From NCBI GenBank assembly GCA_949297765.1, contig CASFTV010000026.1, positions 21,429 to 85,428 of the forward strand: 64,000 nucleotides of DNA, written 5' to 3'. Each line of letters starts with the position of its first letter. The first letter of the stretch is position 1. Shown here in pieces: positions 54,076-63,312 of this stretch. Source of the DNA: an uncultured bacterium. GTDB taxonomy: Bacteria > Verrucomicrobiota > Lentisphaeria > Victivallales > UBA1829. The notes under the pieces are model-generated. The model had not been told where the DNA came from. It saw nothing but the letters and a program-made list of their open reading frames with translations, and did not search any database. The translations under genes and the position numbers were made by a program.

Positions 54076-56535
54076 ATGCAGAAGATCTCTTTGAATGGCG
54101 TCTGGGACTTCCAATTTCTGGAAGGAGAACATGGTGAAGAGGAGATCCTGAACCTTTCTTTCCCGGAAATGGCACTTGTCCCGGGCTGTTTTGATGCGGA
54201 CAGCTGCTACTTCGGTCTGCGCGGCGTCGGAGTCTACCGGAGACGGATCCGGTGTGCGGGACGGAATCGTCTGATTTTTGATGGAGTCATGCTTCGGGCG
54301 AATGTCTATCTGGATGGGAAACGGATCGGAGGAACTGTGCATGGGCTGCATCCGTTTTCCATAGACTTCGATGCCGGGAGGGAAGAGCGGGATCATGAAC
54401 TGACCGTTGCCGTTGAAAGCACATACGACGAACGGGATTCCTCCCTGTTTCATGCGTTCTATGACTTTTACGCATACAGCGGAATCTGCCGGAATGTCGC
54501 ACTTCGCCATCTTCCGGAGGGCGCAGCCCTGGAGAGAGTTTGCGTAAGGACGAAAGATCTCGCAAAAGGGATGATCGAAGTCGGTGTTGCACGTTCCGGA
54601 GCTGCCGGGACAAGAGACACCTGCGACTGTTTCATCGACGGAATTTTTGCCGGCTGCATCCCTCTGGAGGGGGAAATTTCCTATGCGGTCTTTCCAATCC
54701 GGAATCCGACTCCGTGGACACCTGATTCGCCGAATCTCCATCATCTGGAGGTTCGGACGGCAGCGGATTCGCTGGAAACGACCTTCGGTCTCCGGGTGAT
54801 CGGATGGTCCGACGGCGTTTTGACCCTGAACGGACAGACGCTGAAACTCATTGGCTACAATCGCCACGACTGTCATCCGAATTTCGGATATGCCATGCCT
54901 GAAACTCTGGTCTATGCGGATATCTGCCGTATCCGGAACCAGGGATGCAATTTCATTCGCGGAAGTCACTACGAGCAGTCAGAGTTTTTCCTGAATACCT
55001 GTGACCGCCTTGGAATCCTGGTCTGGGAAGAATCCCTTTCATGGGGCAATCGGGAGTCGCAGCTGCGAGATCCCCTGTTTTGCGAACGTCAGGTGCGCCA
55101 GACAATCGAGATGATCCGGCACGACTGCAATCATCCGTGCATTCTGATCTGGGGATTCATGAACGAACTGGAAAGCAGTTCAGATGCGGCCTCTCCTCTG
55201 ATCCGTTCGCTGGCAAATGCGGTTCATGCGGAGGATCCGACCAGGCCGGCGACATTTGCAACGAACAAGAAAAAGGCGGAACTCTGCCTGGATTTGGTCG
55301 ATGTGATTTCTCTGAACCTTTATCCCGGCTGGGCAGACAGTCCATGTCCCGTGAACGGGGTTCCCCTGATGGAACCGGCTCTGCAGGAAATGTCGGATTT
55401 TATTTCCTCGCCTGCTCTCCGAACGAAACCGTATCTGATCAGTGAAATCGGCGCGTCTGCTATCTGCGGAGATTTCAGTGGCTTGCGGTGGTCGGAGGAG
55501 TATCAGGCGGAAGTCGTGACCGCCGCGGTTTGTCATGCCCTGCACAATCCGCGCTGCTCGGGGATCGCCCTCTGGCAGTTTTCCGATACAAAAACCTATG
55601 TACAGGGAAATGCCAGAGGCCGTCCACGCGGGTATAACGACAAAGGTCTGCTGAATGAGTTCCGCCTCCCGAAACTCGCCTGGCGACGAATGACCGAACT
55701 CCTGCGGAATCGTCCACGCGGCGGAATGGAAGAAAATGAATTCATAAAACAGAATGAGACCCCCGAAAGGAAATCTGCTCCGTCAGAATTCACTGCTGTT
55801 GTCCGCCGTTTCACCCTGCTTGAACTCCTGGTGACGATTGCGATCATTGCCGTTCTGGCCGCCGTGCTCCTTCCCGGACTCAATTCCGCCCGCAACAGGG
55901 CTTTCGGAGCGGAGTGCGTGAGCAACCTGCGGCAGATCGGGGTCGCACTGCTGCAATATACCGGAGATCAGACCTTCTATCCGTGGCCCGGAGGGGACGA
56001 GGAGGAATTCTGGTCCAAACTCTTCTCCGGGAAGTACTTGAAACCGGCGTATGACCCATTGAAAAAAGCGGACTCCACGGAAATACCGAATCTTCAATGC
56101 CGTCTTCACGCATCGTATTTCCTGACCGATAACGACGGGAAAACTCCCCGCGCGCTGAAGCCTTCCTACGCCCATACATACTATTCTTCCAGCTATCGGA
56201 AACGTCTTCTGACAGGCGCCAATGAATATCCTGAAACGGCGCTTCGACCGGAAGGGGTACGCCACCCTTCGAGTAAAATTCCCATTCACGAGACGAATCT
56301 CTATACAAAAAAAGCATACAGCGGTTACGCCATTTCCTCCTATACAGGCCTGTTCCGGCCGGAAGATCCCACCTCGACAAAAATCATGTTCCGCCCGCCG
56401 ATTCACGGGATGCAGATCGGTTCGCTGTTCTATGACGGGCATGCTCAGCTGGTACCGATTCTGACTTACTTCTCGGGAGCTTCCGATTCCGCTCGTCAAC
56501 AGGCATTCCGAAATTTTTTCCAGGTCGATTACTGA
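54076..56535 (+). CDS. GH2 glycoside hydrolase fused in frame to a C-terminal pilin-like protein
   Basis: 819 aa in one uninterrupted frame. Residues 1-550 are a complete cytoplasmic-type GH2: jelly roll ([15 protein letters not shown]), Ig-like domain, TIM barrel with [10 protein letters not shown] (acid/base Glu, ~364) and [10 protein letters not shown] (nucleophile Glu, ~457), ending [15 protein letters not shown] as in beta-glucuronidases. Then a Met (55726, residue 551) opens a pilin-like unit: a leader of about 35 residues, [32 protein letters not shown], and the C-terminal DGH motif in [13 protein letters not shown]. No stop separates them. Either the fusion is made as one protein, or translation restarts at 55726. 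Elsewhere in the window the two parts are separate neighbouring genes. There is no signal peptide at the N-terminus, so a fused enzyme could not be exported by the usual route. Confidence 0.88.
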   Translation: MQKISLNGVWDFQFLEGEHGEEEILNLSFPEMALVPGCFDADSCYFGLRGVGVYRRRIRCAGRNRLIFDGVMLRANVYLDGKRIGGTVHGLHPFSIDFDAGREERDHELTVAVESTYDERDSSLFHAFYDFYAYSGICRNVALRHLPEGAALERVCVRTKDLAKGMIEVGVARSGAAGTRDTCDCFIDGIFAGCIPLEGEISYAVFPIRNPTPWTPDSPNLHHLEVRTAADSLETTFGLRVIGWSDGVLTLNGQTLKLIGYNRHDCHPNFGYAMPETLVYADICRIRNQGCNFIRGSHYEQSEFFLNTCDRLGILVWEESLSWGNRESQLRDPLFCERQVRQTIEMIRHDCNHPCILIWGFMNELESSSDAASPLIRSLANAVHAEDPTRPATFATNKKKAELCLDLVDVISLNLYPGWADSPCPVNGVPLMEPALQEMSDFISSPALRTKPYLISEIGASAICGDFSGLRWSEEYQAEVVTAAVCHALHNPRCSGIALWQFSDTKTYVQGNARGRPRGYNDKGLLNEFRLPKLAWRRMTELLRNRPRGGMEENEFIKQNETPERKSAPSEFTAVVRRFTLLELLVTIAIIAVLAAVLLPGLNSARNRAFGAECVSNLRQIGVALLQYTGDQTFYPWPGGDEEEFWSKLFSGKYLKPAYDPLKKADSTEIPNLQCRLHASYFLTDNDGKTPRALKPSYAHTYYSSSYRKRLLTGANEYPETALRPEGVRHPSSKIPIHETNLYTKKAYSGYAISSYTGLFRPEDPTSTKIMFRPPIHGMQIGSLFYDGHAQLVPILTYFSGASDSARQQAFRNFFQVDY

Positions 56536-56569
56536 CCGAATGGACAGAAATGCAAGAAGGGAGGATTTG

Positions 56570-59500
56570 ATGCGAAAACAATATTGTGCGCTCGGAGGGC
56601 TTCTGCTTTTGTTTCTGAATGCGGAGGCCGCGCCTCTGAATCTCGGCGGGAGTATGGATCTCGGCGATCCGGGGAAACCGGTTCCCGGATGGGGAGTCCG
56701 TGTAATGCGGATGGACCGCGTCCGGGCTCTCAGCAATCGGGAAAAAACATTCTTTACCAAAACCGTTGAAGGACGGAACGGTTTTGCTCTTCAAACACCG
56801 GAAGGCCGGGAGTTGCAGCAATTCCAGCTGGTGGGGGAACGTCTGCGGATCGAACGGGATGGAGAGGTTGAAATTTCATTCGACTTCCGCTGCTCTCCCG
56901 ATGCCGACGGGAAACTTCATCTCTCATTTGATTTCCGGGCATTGGGCGATCGCGGCATCAAACCGCGTCCGGAATGGAAACATCCCCGTTACCCGGTTCT
57001 GGAAGGAATTGGTGTTACTCCTGCGGCCGCCTGGAAAACCGTCCGAAAAACGGTTCGGGTTCTGAAATGGCACAACGACTATACCTGTTCCTTTGTGGTA
57101 AGTGCTCGAAATGGCGGAGAAATTCCAGGAACCGTTGAAATCGACAATTTCCGCATCCGCTTCCTTTCCGATCCGGAGAACTCTCTGGAAGAAGGCGCTG
57201 CAATCCCGGAGCGTCCCGGCTCCGTATACCGCAAAGGGGAAATGATCCCGCTGAAACTCAATGTCCTTCTGAACTCCGGCGCAAAAACAGAGGACCTTGT
57301 CCTTTCTGTTGTTTCGGATCAGAATGAGTCCATCCACTGGGAATACCCCGTTGTTCTCCATCGCCGCGGTTTCCGTTATGAAGGCTCTCTGAACATTCCT
57401 GCGGATCAGTACGGTTCGTTCTGTTTCAAGCTGTTCCGGGGGAAGAAAGAGATTCCGGTTCTCGGAAATTTCTCTGTGGTTCACGCACCGGTCCATCATC
57501 CGCGCGGAACGCCCGGATGGGGCATCGGCTACAACCAGTCCGGACTGGCCGTCCGCTCTGAAGTCGACCGGCAATATGACAGCATCACGATCCTGAGTTA
57601 TCCTTCGTTCCGATCCCGTTTTGAAATCCCGTATCTTGCCGGAATGCGTATGAACCGAATCTGGGGGAAGTGGCGGCAGATTGAACCCCGCCAAGGAGTT
57701 TTCCGCCCGGAACTGGTGGATCCGCTGCTGGAGGAGTCTGCGCGGCTCGGCATGGAATCCGTGTTCTGCCTTGCCGGAGGCAATCTGCTTGCGCATGATC
57801 CGCCGGGAGATTTGAAACGGGGGCATTTCCCCGTTGATTTCGGCAAATGGCTGAAACCGGTTCCGAACCGGAAAAATCTCTGGATTCTGGATACGGAAAA
57901 TTCCATCTGGGATCCATATCTTGACTTCTGCCTGAAGCGCTGGGGCGGACAAGTCCGCATCTGGGAATTTCTGAATGAGCCGGGTGCGGGAGAGTGTCCG
58001 CCGGAACTCTATATCCGCTATCTGAAACATGTCTATCGGCGGATCAAGGCGTTCCATCCGGAGTATCTGGTCCTGGGGAACGGGAACACCTGCGATGTCG
58101 GGTTCAATCAGGGCTGGTGCGCACTGCTGTCGAAAACCGATCCGGATTATGTCGATTTCATGGATGGTGCCGCGTTTCATCCCTACTGGAATTCCAGCGA
58201 TTTCTGCAACGGAATTTACGGCCTCTTCTCCACCCATATCCATCAACTTCGCGCATCCATGAAAAAACCGCTTCCGCTTTGGAACACGGAATGCTACTAT
58301 ATCACCAATGCCAGGAACATCCAGAACAATTTTTATGTGAATCTGGAATATTGTGAGGCGGATGCTGTGCAGCGCCACTATCTGGATGGAATGCTCAACG
58401 GGGTTTTTGCGGCTCTCCCGCTGACGGAATCGTCGTTCCTGAATGAACACCCGCCGGTGAACGGCGCACCGGCCCTCAGCACAATGGCGGTTGCGATGAA
58501 TGCACTTTCTGCCCAACTGGAGGGAATGGAGCGTCTGGAACCGATCCGGCTGAATTCGTATATGCGGGCCGGAATTTTCACGGGGAAAAACGGGAAGGCG
58601 CTCGGCGTTGTTTACGATCTGCGCCCGGCCGGATCAATATTCCGCCTGCCGGAACAGTCGGCGCTGAAAGTGTTCGACCTTTTCGGCAATCCTGTGACGG
58701 ACAAGGAGATCTTCCAGAGTTATGCTCCGCATTATCTGCATGGGTCCCGGGAAGATCTGCGGAATTTTTTCCGGTCGGTCCGTTTTATGCCGCGCAACAG
58801 CTGCAATCTTTTTGTGAAACCGGCGGGGGAACGGGTGTTCTTCAATGCCGTGAATCTGTCGGGACAGGCTGGACGGGTAACGGCGGATTTTCAAAAAGAG
58901 AGTGGACTGCCGTCGATCCAATTCGCCTTTGCGTCGGCGGAGGATGACAGTTGCGCGGAGCTTCCCGGTCCGGGAAAAATTCCATCTTCTCTGCCATACT
59001 GTCTGCGCATCGGATCGGAAAGCGTGGGGAACGGGAATGCCACGGTTCTTCCTGCCGTTCCTCTTTATGATCTTGGAGCGGATACCGCCGGCCGCAGGCT
59101 CTCTCTCGGACGAAACGCCTCTATTGCCGTCTGGATGGAAAAGGATCTGATCCATTTCGCTGCGGATGTGACCGATCCGGATCTCTGCCCGGCGGCAAAC
59201 GACGAACTCTGGAATGGAGATTCCATTGAGTTTTTCATTGATCCGATGCCGTTCCGGAAAATGAATAACAATCAGATTCTCTCCTCGACGCCGCTTGACT
59301 GTTTTCAGTATGTGTTTGCAGCTGTTCCGTCGAAAACCGGCCATTCGATCCGGATGATTGCGCGAGCCCGGTCCCAATGGATCTCAAATGCGGCAGGGAA
59401 ACAAAGCAGAACAGCGAATGGATATCGTCTGGAGGGAGAAATCCCGATTCAGGAGTTCCGTCGTTTCGGCAGCCGGTATTTCGGAATGGAGATTCGCGTC

Positions 59501-60103
59501 AACAGAGCTGGAGTTGACCGTCTTCCGCCGCCGGCACAAGAAACGTTGTCTGGAAAATCGGAACATCATTTCCGCTATCGCCTGCACTATCCTGTTTTTC
59601 GTCTGGACGATGCCGCATTGCGGATATTGGACGGGCCGATTCATCCACGCAACACGGATTTCCGCAAGGGCCGCTTCGGCGAGGCGGATTTCTGGGGATT
59701 TTCGTTTCAGGACCGGAACAATCGAATGGAGTTCGTCCCTGACGGAGGAATTTTTTCAAATCCGGTTCTCATCCTGAACTCATCGAAGCCGTTTGCCCGG
59801 ATCAAAGCGTTCGGCGCGGTTCAGGATCTTCAACTTCCGGAAACCTTTCGCGGAATGAAACTTTCGGCGCTGGTGAGACTTTCCGGAATTACTCCGGTAA
59901 ATCCGCAGCCGCGCCGCCATGGCCCGGAGGGATTCTGCCTTCAGATCGGTCCGTATGATTTCGGTTCAACGGTACTGTCCGGAATGCCGGGCAGCTGCGG
60001 CTGGACCCGCATCGAATGCTGGATTCCGTTTCAGAGGAAAATCCGGCATGCCGATTTGACGGTCGGTCTGCGGAATGCAACAGGAAAGGTTGAAATTTCC
60101 TAG
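56570..60103 (+). CDS. Large secreted clan GH-A glycoside hydrolase with CBM9-like domain
   Basis: About 1177 aa from the ATG at 56570, which has GGGAGG upstream and gives a signal peptide (MRKQYCALGGLLLLFLNAEA). A carbohydrate-binding jelly roll covers ~30-220. The TIM barrel (~330-650) carries IWEFLNEPGAG (acid/base Glu, ~470) and LWNTECYYI (nucleophile Glu, ~572), a GH39/GH10-like pattern. Residues ~840-1000 (ASIAVWMEKDLIHFAADVTD, WNGDSIEFFID) resemble CBM9. The stop TAG at 60101 is immediately followed by seven sense codons (VNLEYVK) and another stop. Related C-termini here (for example the ends of the enzymes at 13886 and 3476) finish with a similar strand, so the last residues may have been lost. 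It follows the GH2-pilin gene by 34 bases. Confidence 0.82.
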   Translation: MRKQYCALGGLLLLFLNAEAAPLNLGGSMDLGDPGKPVPGWGVRVMRMDRVRALSNREKTFFTKTVEGRNGFALQTPEGRELQQFQLVGERLRIERDGEVEISFDFRCSPDADGKLHLSFDFRALGDRGIKPRPEWKHPRYPVLEGIGVTPAAAWKTVRKTVRVLKWHNDYTCSFVVSARNGGEIPGTVEIDNFRIRFLSDPENSLEEGAAIPERPGSVYRKGEMIPLKLNVLLNSGAKTEDLVLSVVSDQNESIHWEYPVVLHRRGFRYEGSLNIPADQYGSFCFKLFRGKKEIPVLGNFSVVHAPVHHPRGTPGWGIGYNQSGLAVRSEVDRQYDSITILSYPSFRSRFEIPYLAGMRMNRIWGKWRQIEPRQGVFRPELVDPLLEESARLGMESVFCLAGGNLLAHDPPGDLKRGHFPVDFGKWLKPVPNRKNLWILDTENSIWDPYLDFCLKRWGGQVRIWEFLNEPGAGECPPELYIRYLKHVYRRIKAFHPEYLVLGNGNTCDVGFNQGWCALLSKTDPDYVDFMDGAAFHPYWNSSDFCNGIYGLFSTHIHQLRASMKKPLPLWNTECYYITNARNIQNNFYVNLEYCEADAVQRHYLDGMLNGVFAALPLTESSFLNEHPPVNGAPALSTMAVAMNALSAQLEGMERLEPIRLNSYMRAGIFTGKNGKALGVVYDLRPAGSIFRLPEQSALKVFDLFGNPVTDKEIFQSYAPHYLHGSREDLRNFFRSVRFMPRNSCNLFVKPAGERVFFNAVNLSGQAGRVTADFQKESGLPSIQFAFASAEDDSCAELPGPGKIPSSLPYCLRIGSESVGNGNATVLPAVPLYDLGADTAGRRLSLGRNASIAVWMEKDLIHFAADVTDPDLCPAANDELWNGDSIEFFIDPMPFRKMNNNQILSSTPLDCFQYVFAAVPSKTGHSIRMIARARSQWISNAAGKQSRTANGYRLEGEIPIQEFRRFGSRYFGMEIRVNRAGVDRLPPPAQETLSGKSEHHFRYRLHYPVFRLDDAALRILDGPIHPRNTDFRKGRFGEADFWGFSFQDRNNRMEFVPDGGIFSNPVLILNSSKPFARIKAFGAVQDLQLPETFRGMKLSALVRLSGITPVNPQPRRHGPEGFCLQIGPYDFGSTVLSGMPGSCGWTRIECWIPFQRKIRHADLTVGLRNATGKVEIS

Positions 60104-61481
60104 GTAAATCTGGAGTATGTGAAATAGCAGATACGGCGCTGCTGACACACAAAACGGATCTCTGTTCCCTTCTGTCCCGCGATGAAGACGGCGCTCTTTC
60201 CGCATTCGCCGGAAAGATTCCGCCCGTTTGCCGCGGACCGCTATGAGCTGCAGACCGAAACGAATCTCCCCGCTCACGGAATACTGTAATCTCTCACAGA
60301 GACGCGGTTCCCCGGAATAGAATGTCCCCGATTGCGCTGGACGGAACGCAGACGAAATATCGACCGGATGGTCCTTGCGGAAAGGGTGTTTCCCGTGAAC
60401 AGCGGAGTGAGTTCCCTCCCTTATGCGTCTCCTGAGATTCGAAGCATTCCGGGGAAGGCTGAGGAAAATCAACTCTTTTCACTCGGGAGTCGTGCGGCGG
60501 ACAGTTCGTGAAAGGTCTGGAATCCCGGCGGGGGAATCCGTTCAAACCGGTTTCTTATCCTCCGTTTCCGCCGATTTTTTCTGATGGGAGGCAGAGCGGG
60601 AGGATCCTTCTGGATGATGTCTGCCAAATCCCGTATCCCGGTAAATTTTTCCCGGTCGGAAGCATTCGCGATTTCCATCGGCACCGAAGCGTTTTGCGTG
60701 CTGTTCTCCTGCGTTGAAAAGGCCGTCCACAGTTCTGTTGTTCCCCATTCTGAAATAACACCGGCGTGGGCCGGAGCGGGTCTGTTCCGAATGATTTGCC
60801 GAATCCGACGGATCCCGCGTTTTTTCATCGCGCCCGCAGGATCAGGAGACACAGCTATGCCCGGCATTCATGATCCCGGACTTAGAGAACCCCGGAATTC
60901 CGCTTGATTTTCCAACAACGATCATACGAGCGGCCAGTGGAAGCAATGATTCATCCGCAGCATTTGTCTCTTCCGGTCGGACAGGCGGTGTTCAGAAGCA
61001 ATGGAACCCGAAATGAACAACCGCCACACTCCAGCGACGCGTTCATATCCGTTCTGAATGACGATCTGCTCTTTCCCTCCGGGATGGTGTCATGTTCCAT
61101 TTCTCTTCCGATCAATGAGTCGGACCCGGCATTTTCTGCGTCGTGGACGCTTGGATCCTTCCGGCATTGATGTTCTCTCCTGCCGGCCGTTTCAGACAAG
61201 AACACTGAATGCTGCAGGGACTGCCGTATTTTCCGGGACACGCCTTCCGTTGAATCCCGGCTCGCGGGCAGAAACAGACGGGAGAATCTTTCCGGTATTC
61301 ATTCTTTTCCGTTCACAGCTGTTCCGGTTCCGATCGTCTTTTGTTTTATCGTGTTTCAACTTCGGAATCGGCGGCTCGACCTTTTCCCGGAAGGAGTCCC
61401 ACAGTCCATGATGTTTCTCTGTATACACACCTTGCTTCAAAGGGGATCGCCTCGCAAGAAAGCGAGGGGGCAATATGTTAT
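60104..61481. other. 1.4-kb stretch without a supportable gene
   Basis: Short frames on both strands (up to 168 codons) lack binding sites and recognisable domains. A CCTCGC/GCGAGG hairpin at 61450-61467 precedes no T run. The region separates two convergent transcription units and may be a gene remnant; I cannot identify it. Confidence 0.4.
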
Positions 61482-62666
61482 TCAGGGATGTATTCCTGAT
61501 TTCGTATTCAAGGCTGTCCAGGCATGAAGAAGATTCATCGGCGCGTATGTCGCATGGGCGGAAAAATCAATCTGACTTACCTCCTGGAAAAAATACTCTG
61601 TCCATTCGGATGTTTTCTGAATCGAAAATAGAACAAACGCGACCTGTCCAAGTTCCCGCAGTTTTTCCTGAACCCGGCGGAATTCCGGATTCAGCTGCGG
61701 ACAATAATAAGGATATCCATGGTACAATGCCCCCGTCATCTCCGGATCGCTCATTCGAAGATGGAACGGCGCACTCCTCCAATCTCCCGGAAGAGCAGAT
61801 GTATCCAAATGGATGTTTTTCCAGTACTCTCGGTGTGCGGCAAGCATTTTCTCCGCTTGTCCGGCAGCCATTGCCAGAATGTTCCGGCAGAGAGGAGCCA
61901 GCTCCGAATCAACAGAAGCGATCAGCAACAGGCTTACAACCATCTGATTGAGTTCCATATACCACCAGTTCTTTTTCGAGGAAAATTCCAGATTTTTCTG
62001 AATTCCGGGACGCGCGAAATGGCGGTACAAATCAAACCAGTGCGGATTTCGTGTCACATCCCATGCCGCGGCAAAAAACATCGGCAGACGCATCACTTCA
62101 TGGAGCCCGATCTCCCCGGTCAGACGGCAGACAAGGCCCGGAGCGCCGTCCAGACGGAGAAGCATCGTTTCCTTTTCACAAAATTCCGCGATTCCCGAAA
62201 GGAGATCCCGAATTTGTTCTTTTTCTTCCTCCGAACTCAAAAACGAATGAAAATATTTCCAGATCCCGTAAACAAACAGTGTATACTGATCCCGGGAAGA
62301 ATTGATGTAGCAGCTCCGTCCATCCCTGGGGGAAATGCTCCTTGCGATGAATCCCCGTTTTCCGTGAACCGTTGCGGAAAGCCGGAGTCCCTGGAAAACC
62401 CGGGATGCACGTTCCTTCTCCTCTTTTTCTCCCCGCATGCAGAGAATATCCAGCATGGCGCCGCCATTGAGCATCGAGTCTTCCATTCCCGTTCCCCATC
62501 CGCAGGGATTCGGCACCTGGTGCGCAATTTCGTCCGGATACGGCAGGTGATTCAACGCCGATGCGGCGTCATAAGAGGAAACAAAGTCATAAAACAGGTT
62601 TGTCTCCTTTCGGAACAGGCGTTCCCAGAGAGCCTCTTCCATTGCCTGCATGATCGCCTTTTCCAT
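61482..62666 (-). CDS. Uncharacterised protein, paralogue of the gene at 587-1834
   Basis: 394 aa, no signal peptide. It shares GTGMEDSMLNGGAMLD (~58), a SRDQYTLFVYGIWKYFHSF stretch (~135) and EVMRLPMFFAAAW (~205) with the protein at 587-1834. The strongest conserved block is GTGMEDSMLN. The ATG at 62666 follows AGGAGGAG ideally, which also supports the ATG chosen for the paralogue. It lies eight bases after the stop of a truncated glycoside-hydrolase gene, so in both places the family sits at the end of an enzyme operon. A role on the released sugars is probable. Family unknown to me. Confidence 0.78.
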   Translation of the reverse strand: MEKAIMQAMEEALWERLFRKETNLFYDFVSSYDAASALNHLPYPDEIAHQVPNPCGWGTGMEDSMLNGGAMLDILCMRGEKEEKERASRVFQGLRLSATVHGKRGFIARSISPRDGRSCYINSSRDQYTLFVYGIWKYFHSFLSSEEEKEQIRDLLSGIAEFCEKETMLLRLDGAPGLVCRLTGEIGLHEVMRLPMFFAAAWDVTRNPHWFDLYRHFARPGIQKNLEFSSKKNWWYMELNQMVVSLLLIASVDSELAPLCRNILAMAAGQAEKMLAAHREYWKNIHLDTSALPGDWRSAPFHLRMSDPEMTGALYHGYPYYCPQLNPEFRRVQEKLRELGQVAFVLFSIQKTSEWTEYFFQEVSQIDFSAHATYAPMNLLHAWTALNTKSGIHP

Positions 62667-62674
62667 AGCTCCTC

Positions 62675-63312
62675 CTAGTGCAGAGGGATTTCAAAATACA
62701 CATCCTGAACGGCAAAGGAAGAGACGGTTCTCTCCCGGAAATTCAATGAAAATCCATTGAAGTTTTTCCAGCTTTTCTCTTCCCGGTATTTCCCGGAAGG
62801 CGTTTTTGAGGACAGATCCTGCCAGATAAAAGTCTTGAAGGGAATCCGAACCTCGGACCATTGATCGGAAATGCCATCTCCCCGGATGAATTTTTCAATC
62901 TCAACGGGAAGCGTCCTTCCCAAAAGCCGGTTCTTCTCGTTGATCTTGACCAGCGACAGATTCAGTTTCTGATGGCTGATCGGATTCCCGTAAAGATCTT
63001 TTCCGCCTTTTATCTTGAAAACGAGATTGCCCCGACAACTTTTTTCGTCAAAATGCCGGAAAAATTCTGAAAGATCCGGGAATTGAGTCCATCCTCCGCC
63101 ATGCTTTCCGTCGGGCTGTTTTCCGGTGAAGAAAAATTCGATTCCACGTTCTGTCTTCCGGCTGTCAAGCCCTCCGGAACACCACCGTTTCCTCAGGACG
63201 GGAACAATGCGCCGGACCGGAAGAGCCTTTTCAAGAGTAATCCCCATGACAATTCCTGCCACTTCGTTCCCGGAGGCGATGATATCTATGCTGCGCACCT
63301 CTTTTTCCGGAG
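62675..63312 (-). CDS. C-terminal part of a large glycoside hydrolase, 5' end cut at the contig junction
   Basis: About 210 codons, open at the upstream end. The first residues, PEKEVRSIDIIASGNEVAGI then VMGITLEK, match the end of the GGWTDQG module shared by the enzymes at 3476, 13886 and 30085 (compare NPHPERLIASLDIRS and VIGITCEK). The rest is a jelly-roll domain (GGGWTQFPDLSEFF, WSEVRIPFKTFIW) ending AVQDVYFEIPLH, like the ends of the same enzymes. The ATG at 63298 is internal and not a true start. The missing upstream part would contain the catalytic domain; homology is lost exactly at the switch to Bacteroides-type sequence. Confidence 0.75.
63298..63312. other. Junction between Lentisphaerae-type and Bacteroides-type sequence
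   Basis: The sequence CCTCTTTTTCCGGA fits both sides. On the minus strand it reads as the Pro-Glu-Lys-Glu-Val of the truncated glycoside hydrolase; on the plus strand as the Pro-Leu-Phe-Pro-Glu of an M16 peptidase. Both genes are cut here. A 14-base shared word is a typical place for an assembly graph to join two genomes. Confidence 0.7.

Noticed and set aside
56924..58516. 530-codon minus-strand open frame
   Set aside because: Antisense to the GH-A enzyme at 56570-60103; sense strand has clear motifs.
61450..61467. Hairpin CCTCGC/GCGAGG as terminator
   Set aside because: Stem is only six pairs and no T run follows on either strand.
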